Assembly (NCBI GenBank): GCA_023428645.1
Contig: JAEYXD010000054.1
Span: 26,315-90,314 of the forward strand
DNA length: 64,000 nucleotides
Reading direction: 5' to 3'
From: Pseudomonadota bacterium
GTDB taxonomy: Bacteria > Pseudomonadota > Gammaproteobacteria > Steroidobacterales > Steroidobacteraceae
In this document: piece by piece, positions 32,103-40,287 of the stretch
How the letters are laid out: every line of letters starts with the position of its first letter
Numbering within the stretch: position 1 is the first letter of the stretch
Notes under the pieces: generated by a model
Told to the model about the DNA's origin: nothing
The model's database searches: none
What the model saw: the letters and a program-made list of their open reading frames with translations, nothing else
Program-made: the position numbers and the translations under genes

Positions 32103-32867
32103 TCAGAGCTTCCAGCCGCGGTGCAGGGCGACGATGCCGCCGCTCAGGTTGTGATATCGACATTGATCGAGCCCCGCGCTGCGCATCATGCCGAGCAGCG
32201 TCTCCTGCGTCGGGAAGCGGCGAATGGATTCGGCCAGATAGCGATAGCTGTCCGCGTCCTTCGCGACGACCTTGCCGAGCCACGGCAGGACGCTGAACGA
32301 ATAGGCATCGTAGATGGGCTTCAGCCCCGGCACGGTCGGATGCGAGAACTCGAGGATCATGAGTTGACCGCCCGGCTTGAGCACGCGCGTCATCGACCGC
32401 AACGCGGCGTCCTTGTCGGTGACATTGCGCAGGCCGAAGCCGATCGTCACGCAATCGAAGCTGCTGTCGGGAAACGGCAGGCACTCCGCATTCGCGATCG
32501 AATAGCGGATGTTGCCGACGAGCCCGCGGTCGGTCATCGCATCGCGGCCCGCGGCGAGCATCGCGGCGTTGATGTCCGTCAACACGACGAGCCCGCTGGC
32601 GCCGACCTGCTTCGCCATGCCCGCCGACAGGTCTCCGGTGCCGCCCGCCACGTCCAGCGCGCGTTGGCCGGGGCGCAGCCCCGTCTGCGACAGCGCAAAC
32701 TGCTTCCACACGCGGTGCACGCCGCCCGACATGAGGTCGTTCATGAGGTCGTAGTTGCCCGCGACCGATTCGAACACCGCACGAACGCGGGCGGCTTTCT
32801 CTGCGACGGGCACTTCCTGGAAACCGAAGTCGGTCGTGCTGGCCGGTTTGTCGTCGTTCGTGCTCAT
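32103..32867 (-). CDS. ubiE: UbiE, C-methyltransferase for ubiquinone/menaquinone
   Basis: This 254-residue class I SAM-dependent methyltransferase has the family signature around VAGNYDLMNDLMSGGVHRVW. The SAM motif is ALDVAGGTGDLSAGMAK. Conserved UbiE segments DCVTIGFGLRNVTDKD and LMILEFSHPT follow. The ATG at 32867 gives MSTNDDKPASTTDFGFQEV, a normal start; the longer version would include 15 residues of intergenic sequence. Confidence 0.96.
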   Translation of the reverse strand: MSTNDDKPASTTDFGFQEVPVAEKAARVRAVFESVAGNYDLMNDLMSGGVHRVWKQFALSQTGLRPGQRALDVAGGTGDLSAGMAKQVGASGLVVLTDINAAMLAAGRDAMTDRGLVGNIRYSIANAECLPFPDSSFDCVTIGFGLRNVTDKDAALRSMTRVLKPGGQLMILEFSHPTVPGLKPIYDAYSFSVLPWLGKVVAKDADSYRYLAESIRRFPTQETLLGMMRSAGLDQCRYHNLSGGIVALHRGWKL

Positions 32868-32910
32868 GGGGGCAGGGATTGTAGCCGCGGTGCAGCCGCA
32901 GACCCAATTC

Positions 32911-32970
32911 AAAAACGGCTGCAGCCGGCTCCCTCCCCGGTGTGGCGGTGGAGGCTAGGGGAGGGGTGCT
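32911..32970 (+). repeat. Dispersed GC-rich palindromic repeat, copy 3 (diverged)
   Basis: AAAAACGGCTGCAGCCGGCT is followed by CCCTCCCCGGTGTGGCGGTG and then GAGGCTAGGGGAGGGG. It shares the start and the TAGGGGAGGGG end with copy 2. It lies between ubiE and the DUF971 gene. Confidence 0.6.
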
Positions 32971-32992
32971 TCGGTGCGGCTGCGCTGGCGAG

Positions 32993-33355
32993 TCATTTTT
33001 TCACGGCCGTCGGATACGCAATCCCGAGCTCTTTCAGCCGCCCGAGATACTGCTGCCATTTCGATTCATGCTCGGTGCCGAGCTCGCGCAGGTAGCTCCA
33101 GGAGTACAGCCCGGTGTCATGGCCGTCGTCGAACACGAGCTTGATCGCGTAGTTGCCGACCGGCTCGACGGCGCGCACCCCGACGTCGTGTTTGCCGAGC
33201 TGCAAGGTTTCCTGGCCGGGGCCATGCCCGCGCACTTCCGCGGACGGCGAGTACACACGCAGATACTCGAACGGCAGCTCGAAGCGGGCACCGTCGTCGA
33301 ATTCGACGTCGAGCACGCGCGATTTCGTGCGGAGCTTGATGGAGGTCGGGCGCAT
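32993..33355 (-). CDS. DUF971 (gamma-butyrobetaine hydroxylase N-terminal-like) protein
   Basis: This 120-residue stand-alone DUF971 domain includes PTSIKLRTKSRVLDVEFDDG, LPFEYLRVYSPSAEVRGHG and IKLVFDDGHDTGLYSWSYL. The family is often found near hslVU and ubiE in gammaproteobacteria; its function is not settled, with iron-sulfur or assembly roles proposed. Here too it sits between hslU and ubiE on the same strand, 28 bp after hslU. Confidence 0.92.
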   Translation of the reverse strand: MRPTSIKLRTKSRVLDVEFDDGARFELPFEYLRVYSPSAEVRGHGPGQETLQLGKHDVGVRAVEPVGNYAIKLVFDDGHDTGLYSWSYLRELGTEHESKWQQYLGRLKELGIAYPTAVKK

Positions 33356-33383
33356 GAGCCTTCCGGGGCGCTGACGGGTGCTG

Positions 33384-34721
33384 TTACAGGATGTACCGCG
33401 TCAAGTCCTCGTCCTTGACGAGTTCGCCCAAGTATTTGTCGACGTACGCGGCATCGATCGTGAGCTGCGTGCCGCCGCGGTCCGCCGCTTCGTACGACAG
33501 CGTTTCGAGCAGGCGTTCGAGCACCGTGTGCAAGCGGCGCGCGCCGATGTTCTCGGTGCGCTCGTTGACCTGGAACGCGACTTCCGCGAGACGCCGTACG
33601 CCGCTGTCGGCGAACTGCAGTTCGACGCCCTCGGTCGCGAGCAGCGCCTTGTATTGCGTGCACAGCGAGGCATCGGGCTCCGTCAGGATGCGAATGAAAT
33701 CCTCGACCTTGAGCGCGTCGAGCTCGACGCGGATCGGAAAGCGGCCCTGCAGCTCGGGGATCAGGTCCGACGGCTTCGACATGTGGAACGCGCCGGATGC
33801 GATGAAGAGAATGTGGTCCGTCTTCACGACGCCGTGCTTCGTGCTGACGGTGCTGCCTTCGACGAGCGGCAGCAGATCGCGCTGCACGCCTTCGCGCGAA
33901 ACGTCGGCGCCGTGCGTCTCCTGGCGGCGGGCGATCTTGTCGATCTCGTCGATGAACACGATGCCGTTCTGCTCGGCGTTGCGCAGCGCGCTCAGCTTGA
34001 GCTCCTCCTCGTTGATCATCTTCGCCGCTTCCTCGTCGACGAGCAGCTTCATCGCATCACGCACTTTCACCTTGCGCTCACGCGTCCGGTTGCCGCCCAG
34101 GTTCGAGAACATGTTCTGCAGCTGCTGCGTGAGATCTTCCATGCCGGCGGGCGCCATGATCTCGACGCCCATCGGGATGGCGCGCACTTCGATCTCGATC
34201 TCGCGCTCGTCCAGCTGGCCTTCACGCAGCATCTTGCGGAATTTCTGGCGTGTCTCCTGATCGCGCGGTTCGCGCTCCGGCTCCGTCATGAAGCCCACCG
34301 TCTTCGGCCGCGGCAGCAGTGCGTCGAGCACGCGCTCTTCCGCGGCGTCGAGCGCGCGATGCCGGACCTTTTCCATCTCCTGCTCGCGGGTCATCTTCAC
34401 CGCGATGTCCATCAGATCCTTGATGATCGAGTCGACCTCGCGGCCGACGTAGCCGACCTCGGTGAACTTCGTCGCTTCGACCTTGATGAACGGCGCGCTC
34501 GCGAGCTTGGCGAGGCGGCGCGCGATCTCGGTCTTGCCGACGCCGGTCGGGCCGATCATCAGAATGTTCTTGGGCGTGATCTCGGCGCGCAGGTTTTCGG
34601 CGACCTGCATGCGTCGCCAGCGGTTGCGCAGCGCGATCGCGACAGCGCGCTTCGCGGCACCTTGCCCGACGATGTGCTTGTCGAGCTCTTGAACGATTTC
34701 GCGGGGAGTCATGGAAGACAT
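33384..34721 (-). CDS. hslU: ATP-dependent protease ATPase subunit HslU
   Basis: This AAA+ unfoldase has about 445 residues. Walker A is MIGPTGVGKTEIA, the pore loop lies in the KFTEVGYVGREVDS segment, Walker B is NGIVFIDEIDKIA, and sensor regions FIASGAFHM and GRFPIRVELD are present. The C-terminus ends in DEDLTRYIL, which docks into HslV. The start could be ATG 34721 or 34712; both follow the hslV stop by a short gap. HslU feeds unfolded substrates to HslV. Confidence 0.96.
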   Translation of the reverse strand: MSSMTPREIVQELDKHIVGQGAAKRAVAIALRNRWRRMQVAENLRAEITPKNILMIGPTGVGKTEIARRLAKLASAPFIKVEATKFTEVGYVGREVDSIIKDLMDIAVKMTREQEMEKVRHRALDAAEERVLDALLPRPKTVGFMTEPEREPRDQETRQKFRKMLREGQLDEREIEIEVRAIPMGVEIMAPAGMEDLTQQLQNMFSNLGGNRTRERKVKVRDAMKLLVDEEAAKMINEEELKLSALRNAEQNGIVFIDEIDKIARRQETHGADVSREGVQRDLLPLVEGSTVSTKHGVVKTDHILFIASGAFHMSKPSDLIPELQGRFPIRVELDALKVEDFIRILTEPDASLCTQYKALLATEGVELQFADSGVRRLAEVAFQVNERTENIGARRLHTVLERLLETLSYEAADRGGTQLTIDAAYVDKYLGELVKDEDLTRYIL

Positions 34722-34743
34722 AGCAGGGCTCGGCGAACGGTGC

Positions 34744-35289
34744 TCAGGCGCCATTCGCCTTCAATTCCTCGATCGTCAGGTTGCGATTGGTATAGATGCA
34801 GATGTCGGCCGCGATGTGCAACGATTTCTCCACGATCGCGCGCGCGTCCAGCTCCGTGTTCTGGGTCAGGGCGCGCGCCGCGGCGAGCGCGAACGAGCCG
34901 CCCGAGCCGATCGCCATGATCTCGTCCTCGGGCTCGATCACATCGCCGTTGCCGGAAATGATGAACGAGCTCTTGGCGTCGGCGACGCACAGCAGCGCTT
35001 CCAGCCGCCGCAGGCTGCGGTCCGAACGCCAGTCCTTCGCGAGCTCGATCGCGGCTCGCGTGAGATTGCCGAACTGCTGCAGCTTCGCCTCGAAGCGCTC
35101 GAACAGCGTGAACGCGTCGGCGGTGCCGCCCGCGAAGCCCGCCACGACCTTGCCTTCGTACAGGCGGCGCACCTTGCGCGCATTGCCTTTCATCACCGTA
35201 TTGCCGAGCGACACCTGGCCGTCGCCGCCGATCGCAACGACGCCGTTGCGCCGGACCGAGAGAATCGTAGTGCCGTGAAAGTCTGTCAT
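34744..35289 (-). CDS. hslV: ATP-dependent protease peptidase subunit HslV
   Basis: This 181-residue proteasome-like threonine peptidase has its catalytic Thr following a short propeptide: MTDFHG, then TTILSVRRNG, so processing exposes T7. GGDGQVSLGNTVMKGNARKV and VVAGFAGGTADAFTLFE are family motifs. It assembles as two hexamer rings with HslU. It lies 22 bp upstream of hslU. Confidence 0.96.
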   Translation of the reverse strand: MTDFHGTTILSVRRNGVVAIGGDGQVSLGNTVMKGNARKVRRLYEGKVVAGFAGGTADAFTLFERFEAKLQQFGNLTRAAIELAKDWRSDRSLRRLEALLCVADAKSSFIISGNGDVIEPEDEIMAIGSGGSFALAAARALTQNTELDARAIVEKSLHIAADICIYTNRNLTIEELKANGA

Positions 35290-35357
35290 CGTCGCGAAAG
35301 CCAGGCCGGGAAAGGGGCGATGTTACTCGCATGCGAGCCGCTGCTCGCGCGCGAATT

Positions 35358-36278
35358 TCACTTGTCGTGATTTGACAGTCGCTTACGCCGTGCGCGCGGA
35401 TGGGCTGCGTCGTAGATCTTGGCGAGGTGCTGAAAATCAAGGTGCGTGTACACCTGCGTCGTCGCGATATTCGCGTGGCCCAGCAATTCCTGGACGCCGC
35501 GCAGGTCCTGGCTCGATTCGAGCAGATGTGTCGCGAATGAGTGACGGAACATGTGCGGATGCACGTGAACGTCGATGCCCTGCCGTTTGGACCACTCGGC
35601 GACGCGAGTCTGCACTGCGCGTGGCCCGAGCCGCTTGCCGGTGTGCGCGACGAACAGCGCGGTCTCGCCGATTGCGGCGACGACGGCCCGATCGCGCAAC
35701 CATTGCGTCAACGCATCCACCGCATAGCGTCCGACGGGGACGATGCGCGTTTTGTTGCCCTTGCCCGTGACGCGCACGGTGCGGTCGCGCAAGTCGAGAT
35801 CAGTCACGTCGAGCGATGTCAGCTCCGACAAGCGCAGGCCCGACGAATAGAACAGCTCCATGATCGCCTTGTCGCGCACGCTGAGCTCGCCATCGGTACG
35901 GAAGCTCAGGAGCTTCGTCATGCGATCGACGTCGAGTGTCGCGGGCAGCCGCTTCTTCGCGCGCGGCGCCTGCACGTCGACCGCGGGGTTCGCCGTGATG
36001 ACCGCTTCGCGGATGAGATAGTTGCAGAAGCTGCGAATCGCCGAGAGCCGCCGCTGAATCGTCCGCGGCGACTGGCCGCGGCGAAACTCGAGCGCGGCGA
36101 AGGCTCGCACGTGCTGGCTGTCGACGCTGGGCCACGTCGTGAGGCCCTGCCTCTCGCAATGCGCGATGAACAGCTCGAGATCGCGGCGGTAGTTCGAGTC
36201 GGTGTGCGCCGACAGACGACGCTCGACCGACAGATGCTCGAGGAATCGTGGCAACCATTGCCGCGCGGAAGGTGACAT
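35358..36278 (-). CDS. xerC: Site-specific tyrosine recombinase XerC
   Basis: This 306-residue recombinase has the usual N-terminal SAM-like DNA-binding domain. The catalytic domain has Arg in SSGLRLSELTSLD, the HMFRHSFATHLLES box, GHANIATTQVYTHL with His and the Tyr nucleophile, and GKGNKTRIVPVG. It acts with XerD at dif to resolve chromosome dimers. Position after DUF484 and dapF and before hslV matches the gammaproteobacterial order, which supports XerC over XerD or an integrase. No mobile element is nearby. Confidence 0.94.
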   Translation of the reverse strand: MSPSARQWLPRFLEHLSVERRLSAHTDSNYRRDLELFIAHCERQGLTTWPSVDSQHVRAFAALEFRRGQSPRTIQRRLSAIRSFCNYLIREAVITANPAVDVQAPRAKKRLPATLDVDRMTKLLSFRTDGELSVRDKAIMELFYSSGLRLSELTSLDVTDLDLRDRTVRVTGKGNKTRIVPVGRYAVDALTQWLRDRAVVAAIGETALFVAHTGKRLGPRAVQTRVAEWSKRQGIDVHVHPHMFRHSFATHLLESSQDLRGVQELLGHANIATTQVYTHLDFQHLAKIYDAAHPRARRKRLSNHDK

Positions 36279-36304
36279 GTGGCAGCGACGCCGAGTTCCG
36301 CTCG

Positions 36305-37012
36305 TCAGCTCAGTCCCGCGAGCGCCTCGCTGACGAGCTGGCCGATGCGCGCCAGGAAATCGGTGCTCATCGTCGGGTGGAAGCGCTCGGTGTCGGGGCT
36401 GCCGATCGCCAGCAAGCCCGCGACCGGCGAGCCGAGCGGGACCAGCGCGGCGGAGCCGATCTCGATCGTGCCGACGCCGAACAGGTAATCGCGCTGGCTG
36501 TCGCGGATCTGGCCGCAGCGCGGCCGGCCGGACTCGAACAGCGTCTCGAACATCTTGAGCTCAGGCGCCGTGGCATCGATGAGCCGCAGATGGCGGCTCG
36601 TGACCTTCGCGAATTCGGAGTGCGGTGCGGGCCACAGCAGCATGATCCATTCGGAGGCGCCGAAGTCCTCGCGCAGCGAGCCTTCGACGGCGTCGATCAA
36701 GGCGGCGGGCGTACGAGCCCGCAACAGCCGGCACGCGAGCCGGTGGATCTTGTTCGCGAGCGCGTCGTTGTCGCGCGCGACGTCGAGCAGTTCGCGCAGC
36801 CGCGCCTCGATCTTGTCGTTCCTCTCGCGCATGACGGCGACCTGGCGCTCGACGAGCGAGACGGTCGCGGCGCCGCGGCTGTGCGGCAGCTTGAGCTTCG
36901 TCAGCAGCGCTGCGTGGCGCTCGAAAAAATCCGGGTTCTGTTCCAGGTAATCGGCGATCGTCTCTTCGGGCGGGAGACTCGTCTCGACGCCGCGGACCGG
37001 TTGCTTGCTCAT
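36305..37012 (-). CDS. DUF484 (GAF-like) protein
   Basis: This 235-residue protein has an N-terminal helical part with EETIADYLEQNPDFFERHAA, a coiled-coil-like VSLVERQVAVMRERNDKIEA, and a GAF-like C-terminal domain (LFGVGTIEIGSAALVPLG). The family has no firm function; it is almost always between dapF and xerC, as here. Confidence 0.93.
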   Translation of the reverse strand: MSKQPVRGVETSLPPEETIADYLEQNPDFFERHAALLTKLKLPHSRGAATVSLVERQVAVMRERNDKIEARLRELLDVARDNDALANKIHRLACRLLRARTPAALIDAVEGSLREDFGASEWIMLLWPAPHSEFAKVTSRHLRLIDATAPELKMFETLFESGRPRCGQIRDSQRDYLFGVGTIEIGSAALVPLGSPVAGLLAIGSPDTERFHPTMSTDFLARIGQLVSEALAGLS

Positions 37013-37072
37013 GTTGCCTCGTTATATGCGGCTGTCGCGCTCGTGTCCTGCGTCGCCCGTGGGGGGCGGCGG

Positions 37073-37918
37073 TCAGCGCGCCGCGCGCAGCTTCGCCAAA
37101 TCGATCGTTCCTTCGTAGACGCTGACCGCGGGGCCCGTGAGCCACAGATGCTCGCCCGGCCCTTCCCAACGGATCGTCATGCGTCCGCCCGGGGCATCGA
37201 CGTTCACTTCGGAATCGAGCAGTCCCCAACGACGGCCGACCGCGACCGCGGCGCAGGCGCCGGTGCCGCAAGCTTGCGTCTCGCGGGCACCGCGCTCGAA
37301 CACGCGCAAGCGAATGTGGTTGCGATTCACGACTTCGAGAAAGCCGACGTTCGTCCGCTGCGGAAAGCGCGAATGATTCTCCACCGCAGGGCCGATGGTG
37401 TCCACGGGCGCTGCGCGCACCGAGCTCACTTGCATCACCGCATGTGGGTTGCCCATCGAGACCGCGCCGATGCGCAGCTCACTCTCGCCGATGCGCAGCG
37501 GATAGATGTCGGCTTCGCGCGTCGCCTCGAAGGGCAGCGCGGCCGGGTCGAAGTTCGGCACGCCCATGTCGAGTGTCACGAGCCCATCGCCCGCGACCGC
37601 CGCGCGCACCAATCCGCCCGGGCTGTCCATCGCGACCTCGTCACGTTCGAGCTTGCGCGCGACGAGCGCGCCGATGCAGCGTGCGCCGTTACCGCATTGC
37701 TGTACCTCGGAGCCGTCGCTGTTGAAGATGCGGTAGTACACGTCGGTACCCTCGCGTCGTGGCGGCAGCAGCACCAGGGCCTGGTCGAAGCCGATGCCGG
37801 TGCGTCGATCGGCGAGCTTGCGCATGGTTGCGGCGTCCGGAACGCCGCTGTCGTCGGTGACCTCGAAGACGATGAAATCGTTGCCGAGGCCGTGCATTTT
37901 CGTGAAAGGCAGGAGCAT
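37073..37918 (-). CDS. dapF: Diaminopimelate epimerase
   Basis: This 281-residue enzyme interconverts LL- and meso-diaminopimelate for lysine and peptidoglycan. The two catalytic cysteines are C75 (QQCGNGARC) and C217 (QACGTGAC). The N-terminus LPFTKMHGLGNDFIVF is typical. The ATG at 37918 is chosen; 31 further upstream residues in frame would reach into the intergenic palindrome and lack family similarity. It heads the run dapF-DUF484-xerC-hslVU. Confidence 0.97.
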   Translation of the reverse strand: MLLPFTKMHGLGNDFIVFEVTDDSGVPDAATMRKLADRRTGIGFDQALVLLPPRREGTDVYYRIFNSDGSEVQQCGNGARCIGALVARKLERDEVAMDSPGGLVRAAVAGDGLVTLDMGVPNFDPAALPFEATREADIYPLRIGESELRIGAVSMGNPHAVMQVSSVRAAPVDTIGPAVENHSRFPQRTNVGFLEVVNRNHIRLRVFERGARETQACGTGACAAVAVGRRWGLLDSEVNVDAPGGRMTIRWEGPGEHLWLTGPAVSVYEGTIDLAKLRAAR

Positions 37919-37994
37919 GGCGGGAGGATATCGGCTGGTCGTTGATGCGTAAACGCGAATGCCGTCGCAGCGCTCGCCAGCCTGCGTCATGAGA

Positions 37995-38025
37995 ATCGGT
38001 GCACGTGACATTTCACGTGCCCGAT
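37995..38025. promoter_or_regulatory. Long inverted repeat between dapF and parA
   Basis: ATCGG-T-GCACGTG (37995-38007) and CACGTGCCCGAT (38014-38025) form a 12-bp dyad with one extra T in the left arm and a 6-bp centre. It lies in the divergent promoter region, 92 bp before parA. No T-run follows, so an operator is more likely than a terminator. Confidence 0.6.
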
Positions 38026-38116
38026 CGTAAGTTAGGTCCTCGTTGCTGCCGGCAACTGCCTAACAATAACAGTCAGGCCTTTCAGCAATCCCGCGCGGTT
38101 GTCAAAGAGAGGAAGC

Positions 38117-38761
38117 ATGCGCCACGTCATGGTCATGAACGCCAAGGGCGGTTGCGGCAAGAGCACGCTGGCGACGAACGTCGCGTGCCACTTCGCGACG
38201 CAAGGCTACAAGGTCGCGCTCGCCGACTACGATCCGCAGCGCACGAGTCTCGACTGGCTCGAGGTGCGGCCGGCCGACCTGCCGCGGATCACCGGAGTCG
38301 CTGCTTTCGATGAGGGCGTGCGCGGCGTGCCCCGCGACACCGAGGTGCTTGTCATCGATGCACCGGCACGCACCCACGGCTCGGAAATGAACGAGCTGGT
38401 GCGCCGGGCGGAGACGATCCTCGTCCCCGTGCTGCCGTCGCCGATCGATCTGAAGGCATGCGCGCATTTCATGGGCGAGCTGCTCGAGCTCGGTCGCGTG
38501 CAGCGGCAGCAGGCGCGCCTTGCGGTCGTCGCGAATCGCGTCCGCGAGAACACGCTGATGTTCGAAGAGCTCGATCAATATCTCGGCAAGCTCAAGGTGC
38601 CTTACCTGAGCGCCTTGCGCCAATCGACGAACTATCTGCGCGCGTTTCAGCGCGGCATGGGCATTTTCGAGCTGCCCGAGTATCTCGCCCGGCCCGATTG
38701 GGAGCAGTGGGCGCCGATCACGAAGTGGCTGGGCAGCAAGAAAAGCCAGCCGGGCGCTTAG
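38117..38761 (+). CDS. Orphan ParA/MinD-type ATPase
   Basis: This 214-residue protein has the deviant Walker A NAKGGCGKSTLATN. The Asp-containing strand reads LADYDPQRTSLDWL and the Walker B region reads EVLVIDAPARTHGSEM. It lacks a neighbouring parB or parS. Such orphan ParA proteins position cargo such as chemoreceptors, polyhydroxyalkanoate or other structures. The ATG at 38117 has an AGAGAGGAAG ribosome site, preferred over TTG at 38099. The gene ends 4 bp into the convergent epimerase gene. Confidence 0.88.
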   Translation: MRHVMVMNAKGGCGKSTLATNVACHFATQGYKVALADYDPQRTSLDWLEVRPADLPRITGVAAFDEGVRGVPRDTEVLVIDAPARTHGSEMNELVRRAETILVPVLPSPIDLKACAHFMGELLELGRVQRQQARLAVVANRVRENTLMFEELDQYLGKLKVPYLSALRQSTNYLRAFQRGMGIFELPEYLARPDWEQWAPITKWLGSKKSQPGA

Positions 38762-39642
38762 CGCTGCTCGGCGAGACTGTGGGCGATGCCTTCGTCCACG
38801 TTCGCGTAACGCAGCTCGACGCCCAGATGCTTCAGCATCCGCTCGTTGCTCACACGCCGCGATTCGTTGAGGAACGACAGGCGTTCGGCGCCGAAAGTGA
38901 GTTGCGCCTCGTCCATCGAGACACGCGGCGGCGGGGGCAGTCCCGCGAGCCGAGCGACACGATCGAGAAAATCGGTCGCCGACAGCGCTGTACCGTCGGT
39001 CACGTTGTAAGTGCCGCGCGCCTCGGCATGGGTCACCGCCGCGATGCAGGCCGTCACGAGATCGTCCACGTGGATTCGATTGCTGATGCCCGCTTCGTCG
39101 GGATGGATCGCGGGCTCGTGCGCGCGTAGCCGCGCGAGCGGCAATCGACCCGGGCCGTAGATGCCGGGAACGCGCAAGACGACACGCCGCACCCGCCGTT
39201 CCGTGCACCACACGCGCGTCATTTCCTCGGCGCTCACTCGCCGGCGGGCTCGTTCGGTCAACGGCGCGATCGCGCTGCTCTCATCGACGGTCTCGCCCTT
39301 CGCGTCCCCATACACGCCGGTCGTGCTCATGTAGATGAAGGCCGCGGGAGGGACGGTCGCGAGCTGGAAGAAGCGGTCGAGCCGCAGGTCGCTCTCGCCT
39401 TGTTGTGACGGCGGCGCGAGATAGAACGTCGCGGCCTGCTCCAGGCGTTCGGGAATATGCGCGCCGAGGCGCACGCGATCGAGATCGAGCGTGACCGCCT
39501 GGATGCCTTGCTGCGCGAGCAACCGGGCATTCTCTTGCGAGCGCACGATCGCCGAAACGTCGAATCGCTCGAGCAGCCGCCGGGCCAGGCGCGTGCCGAC
39601 ATACCCGCAGCCGACGATCAGGACGTGGGGGCGCGGACTCAT
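38758..39642 (-). CDS. NAD-dependent epimerase/dehydratase-like (extended SDR) protein
   Basis: This 294-residue protein has a Rossmann start VLIVGCGYVGTRLARRLLER. It has an extended SDR-like YMSTTGVYGDAKG, with Tyr in VYGD, and VPGIYGPGRLPL. The usual YxxxK is not evident, since RVSAEEMTRVW occupies that region, so activity is uncertain. It resembles YeeZ-type SDRs whose substrate is unknown. It shares a 96-bp divergent promoter with the GbsR-like gene, including a palindrome. Confidence 0.8.
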   Translation of the reverse strand: MSPRPHVLIVGCGYVGTRLARRLLERFDVSAIVRSQENARLLAQQGIQAVTLDLDRVRLGAHIPERLEQAATFYLAPPSQQGESDLRLDRFFQLATVPPAAFIYMSTTGVYGDAKGETVDESSAIAPLTERARRRVSAEEMTRVWCTERRVRRVVLRVPGIYGPGRLPLARLRAHEPAIHPDEAGISNRIHVDDLVTACIAAVTHAEARGTYNVTDGTALSATDFLDRVARLAGLPPPPRVSMDEAQLTFGAERLSFLNESRRVSNERMLKHLGVELRYANVDEGIAHSLAEQR

Positions 39643-39720
39643 ACGCCGATTTCCGCCGGGTGCCGGACGGCGCTGCCATACGCACAGGCCACATTGACCG
39701 GTTCGCCGCTGGCTACGTAA

Positions 39721-39740
39721 ATTTCAGATATTCCTGAAAT
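39721..39740. promoter_or_regulatory. Palindromic operator ATTTCAG-N6-CTGAAAT
   Basis: A perfect 7-bp inverted repeat, ATTTCAGATATTCCTGAAAT, lies in the divergent region. Its right end overlaps the first annotated ATG of the regulator (39739). It is a strong candidate for autoregulation by the regulator and control of the SDR gene. Confidence 0.65.
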
Positions 39741-40281
39741 GACAGTCGTATCAGGCAGTATGCACCTCACACCGACGATGCAGCGTTGCGTTTTGCACTG
39801 GGGCGAGATGGCCAGTCGGTGGGGCATTAGTCGCTCTGTCGCTCAGATTCATGCGCTGTTGTTTCTAGCGCCCGCACCCCTGACCGCCGACGATATCGCC
39901 GAAACACTCAACGTGGCGCGCTCGAACGTAAGCGTGAGCCTCAAAGAGCTGCAGACCTGGGACCTCGTACAAGTCACGCATGTCCTGGGGGATCGGCGCG
40001 ACTATTTCCAAGCTCGCAAGGATATCTGGGAAGTCCTCACGACGATCGTCGATCAGCGAAAGCGGCGTGAGATCGATCCGACGGTGCTGCTGCTTCGTGA
40101 GTGCACCGCCGCAGCCAGGCACGATGCGGAAACGCCCGAGGACGTCAAAGCCCGCCTGGCGAGCATGCTCGAGTTTCTCGAAGAGATGTCCGGCTGGTAT
40201 GACCAGATCCGCGCGATGCCGCGGCCGACGCTCGTGAAGCTCATGCGCATGGGCTCGCGCGTCGCCAAGGCGGTCAGCTGA
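39739..40281 (+). CDS. GbsR/MarR-type transcriptional regulator
   Basis: This protein has up to 180 residues. A winged-helix motif reads TADDIAETLNVARSNVSVSL and KELQTWDLVQVTHVLGDRRD, characteristic of GbsR-family regulators. The C-terminal part is helical (LASMLEFLEEMSGWYDQI). The first ATG overlaps a perfect palindrome, so the true start may be the next ATG at 39760 (MHLTPTMQRCVLHWGEM). Its effector is unknown; GbsR proteins often respond to choline or to redox and osmotic signals. The adjacent SDR gene is the obvious target. Confidence 0.85.
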   Translation: MTVVSGSMHLTPTMQRCVLHWGEMASRWGISRSVAQIHALLFLAPAPLTADDIAETLNVARSNVSVSLKELQTWDLVQVTHVLGDRRDYFQARKDIWEVLTTIVDQRKRREIDPTVLLLRECTAAARHDAETPEDVKARLASMLEFLEEMSGWYDQIRAMPRPTLVKLMRMGSRVAKAVS

Positions 40282-40287
40282 TCCCCA

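Noticed and set aside
35358..36278. Tyrosine recombinase as a mobile-element integrase
   Set aside because: Sequence and position between DUF484 and hslV identify it as chromosomal XerC.
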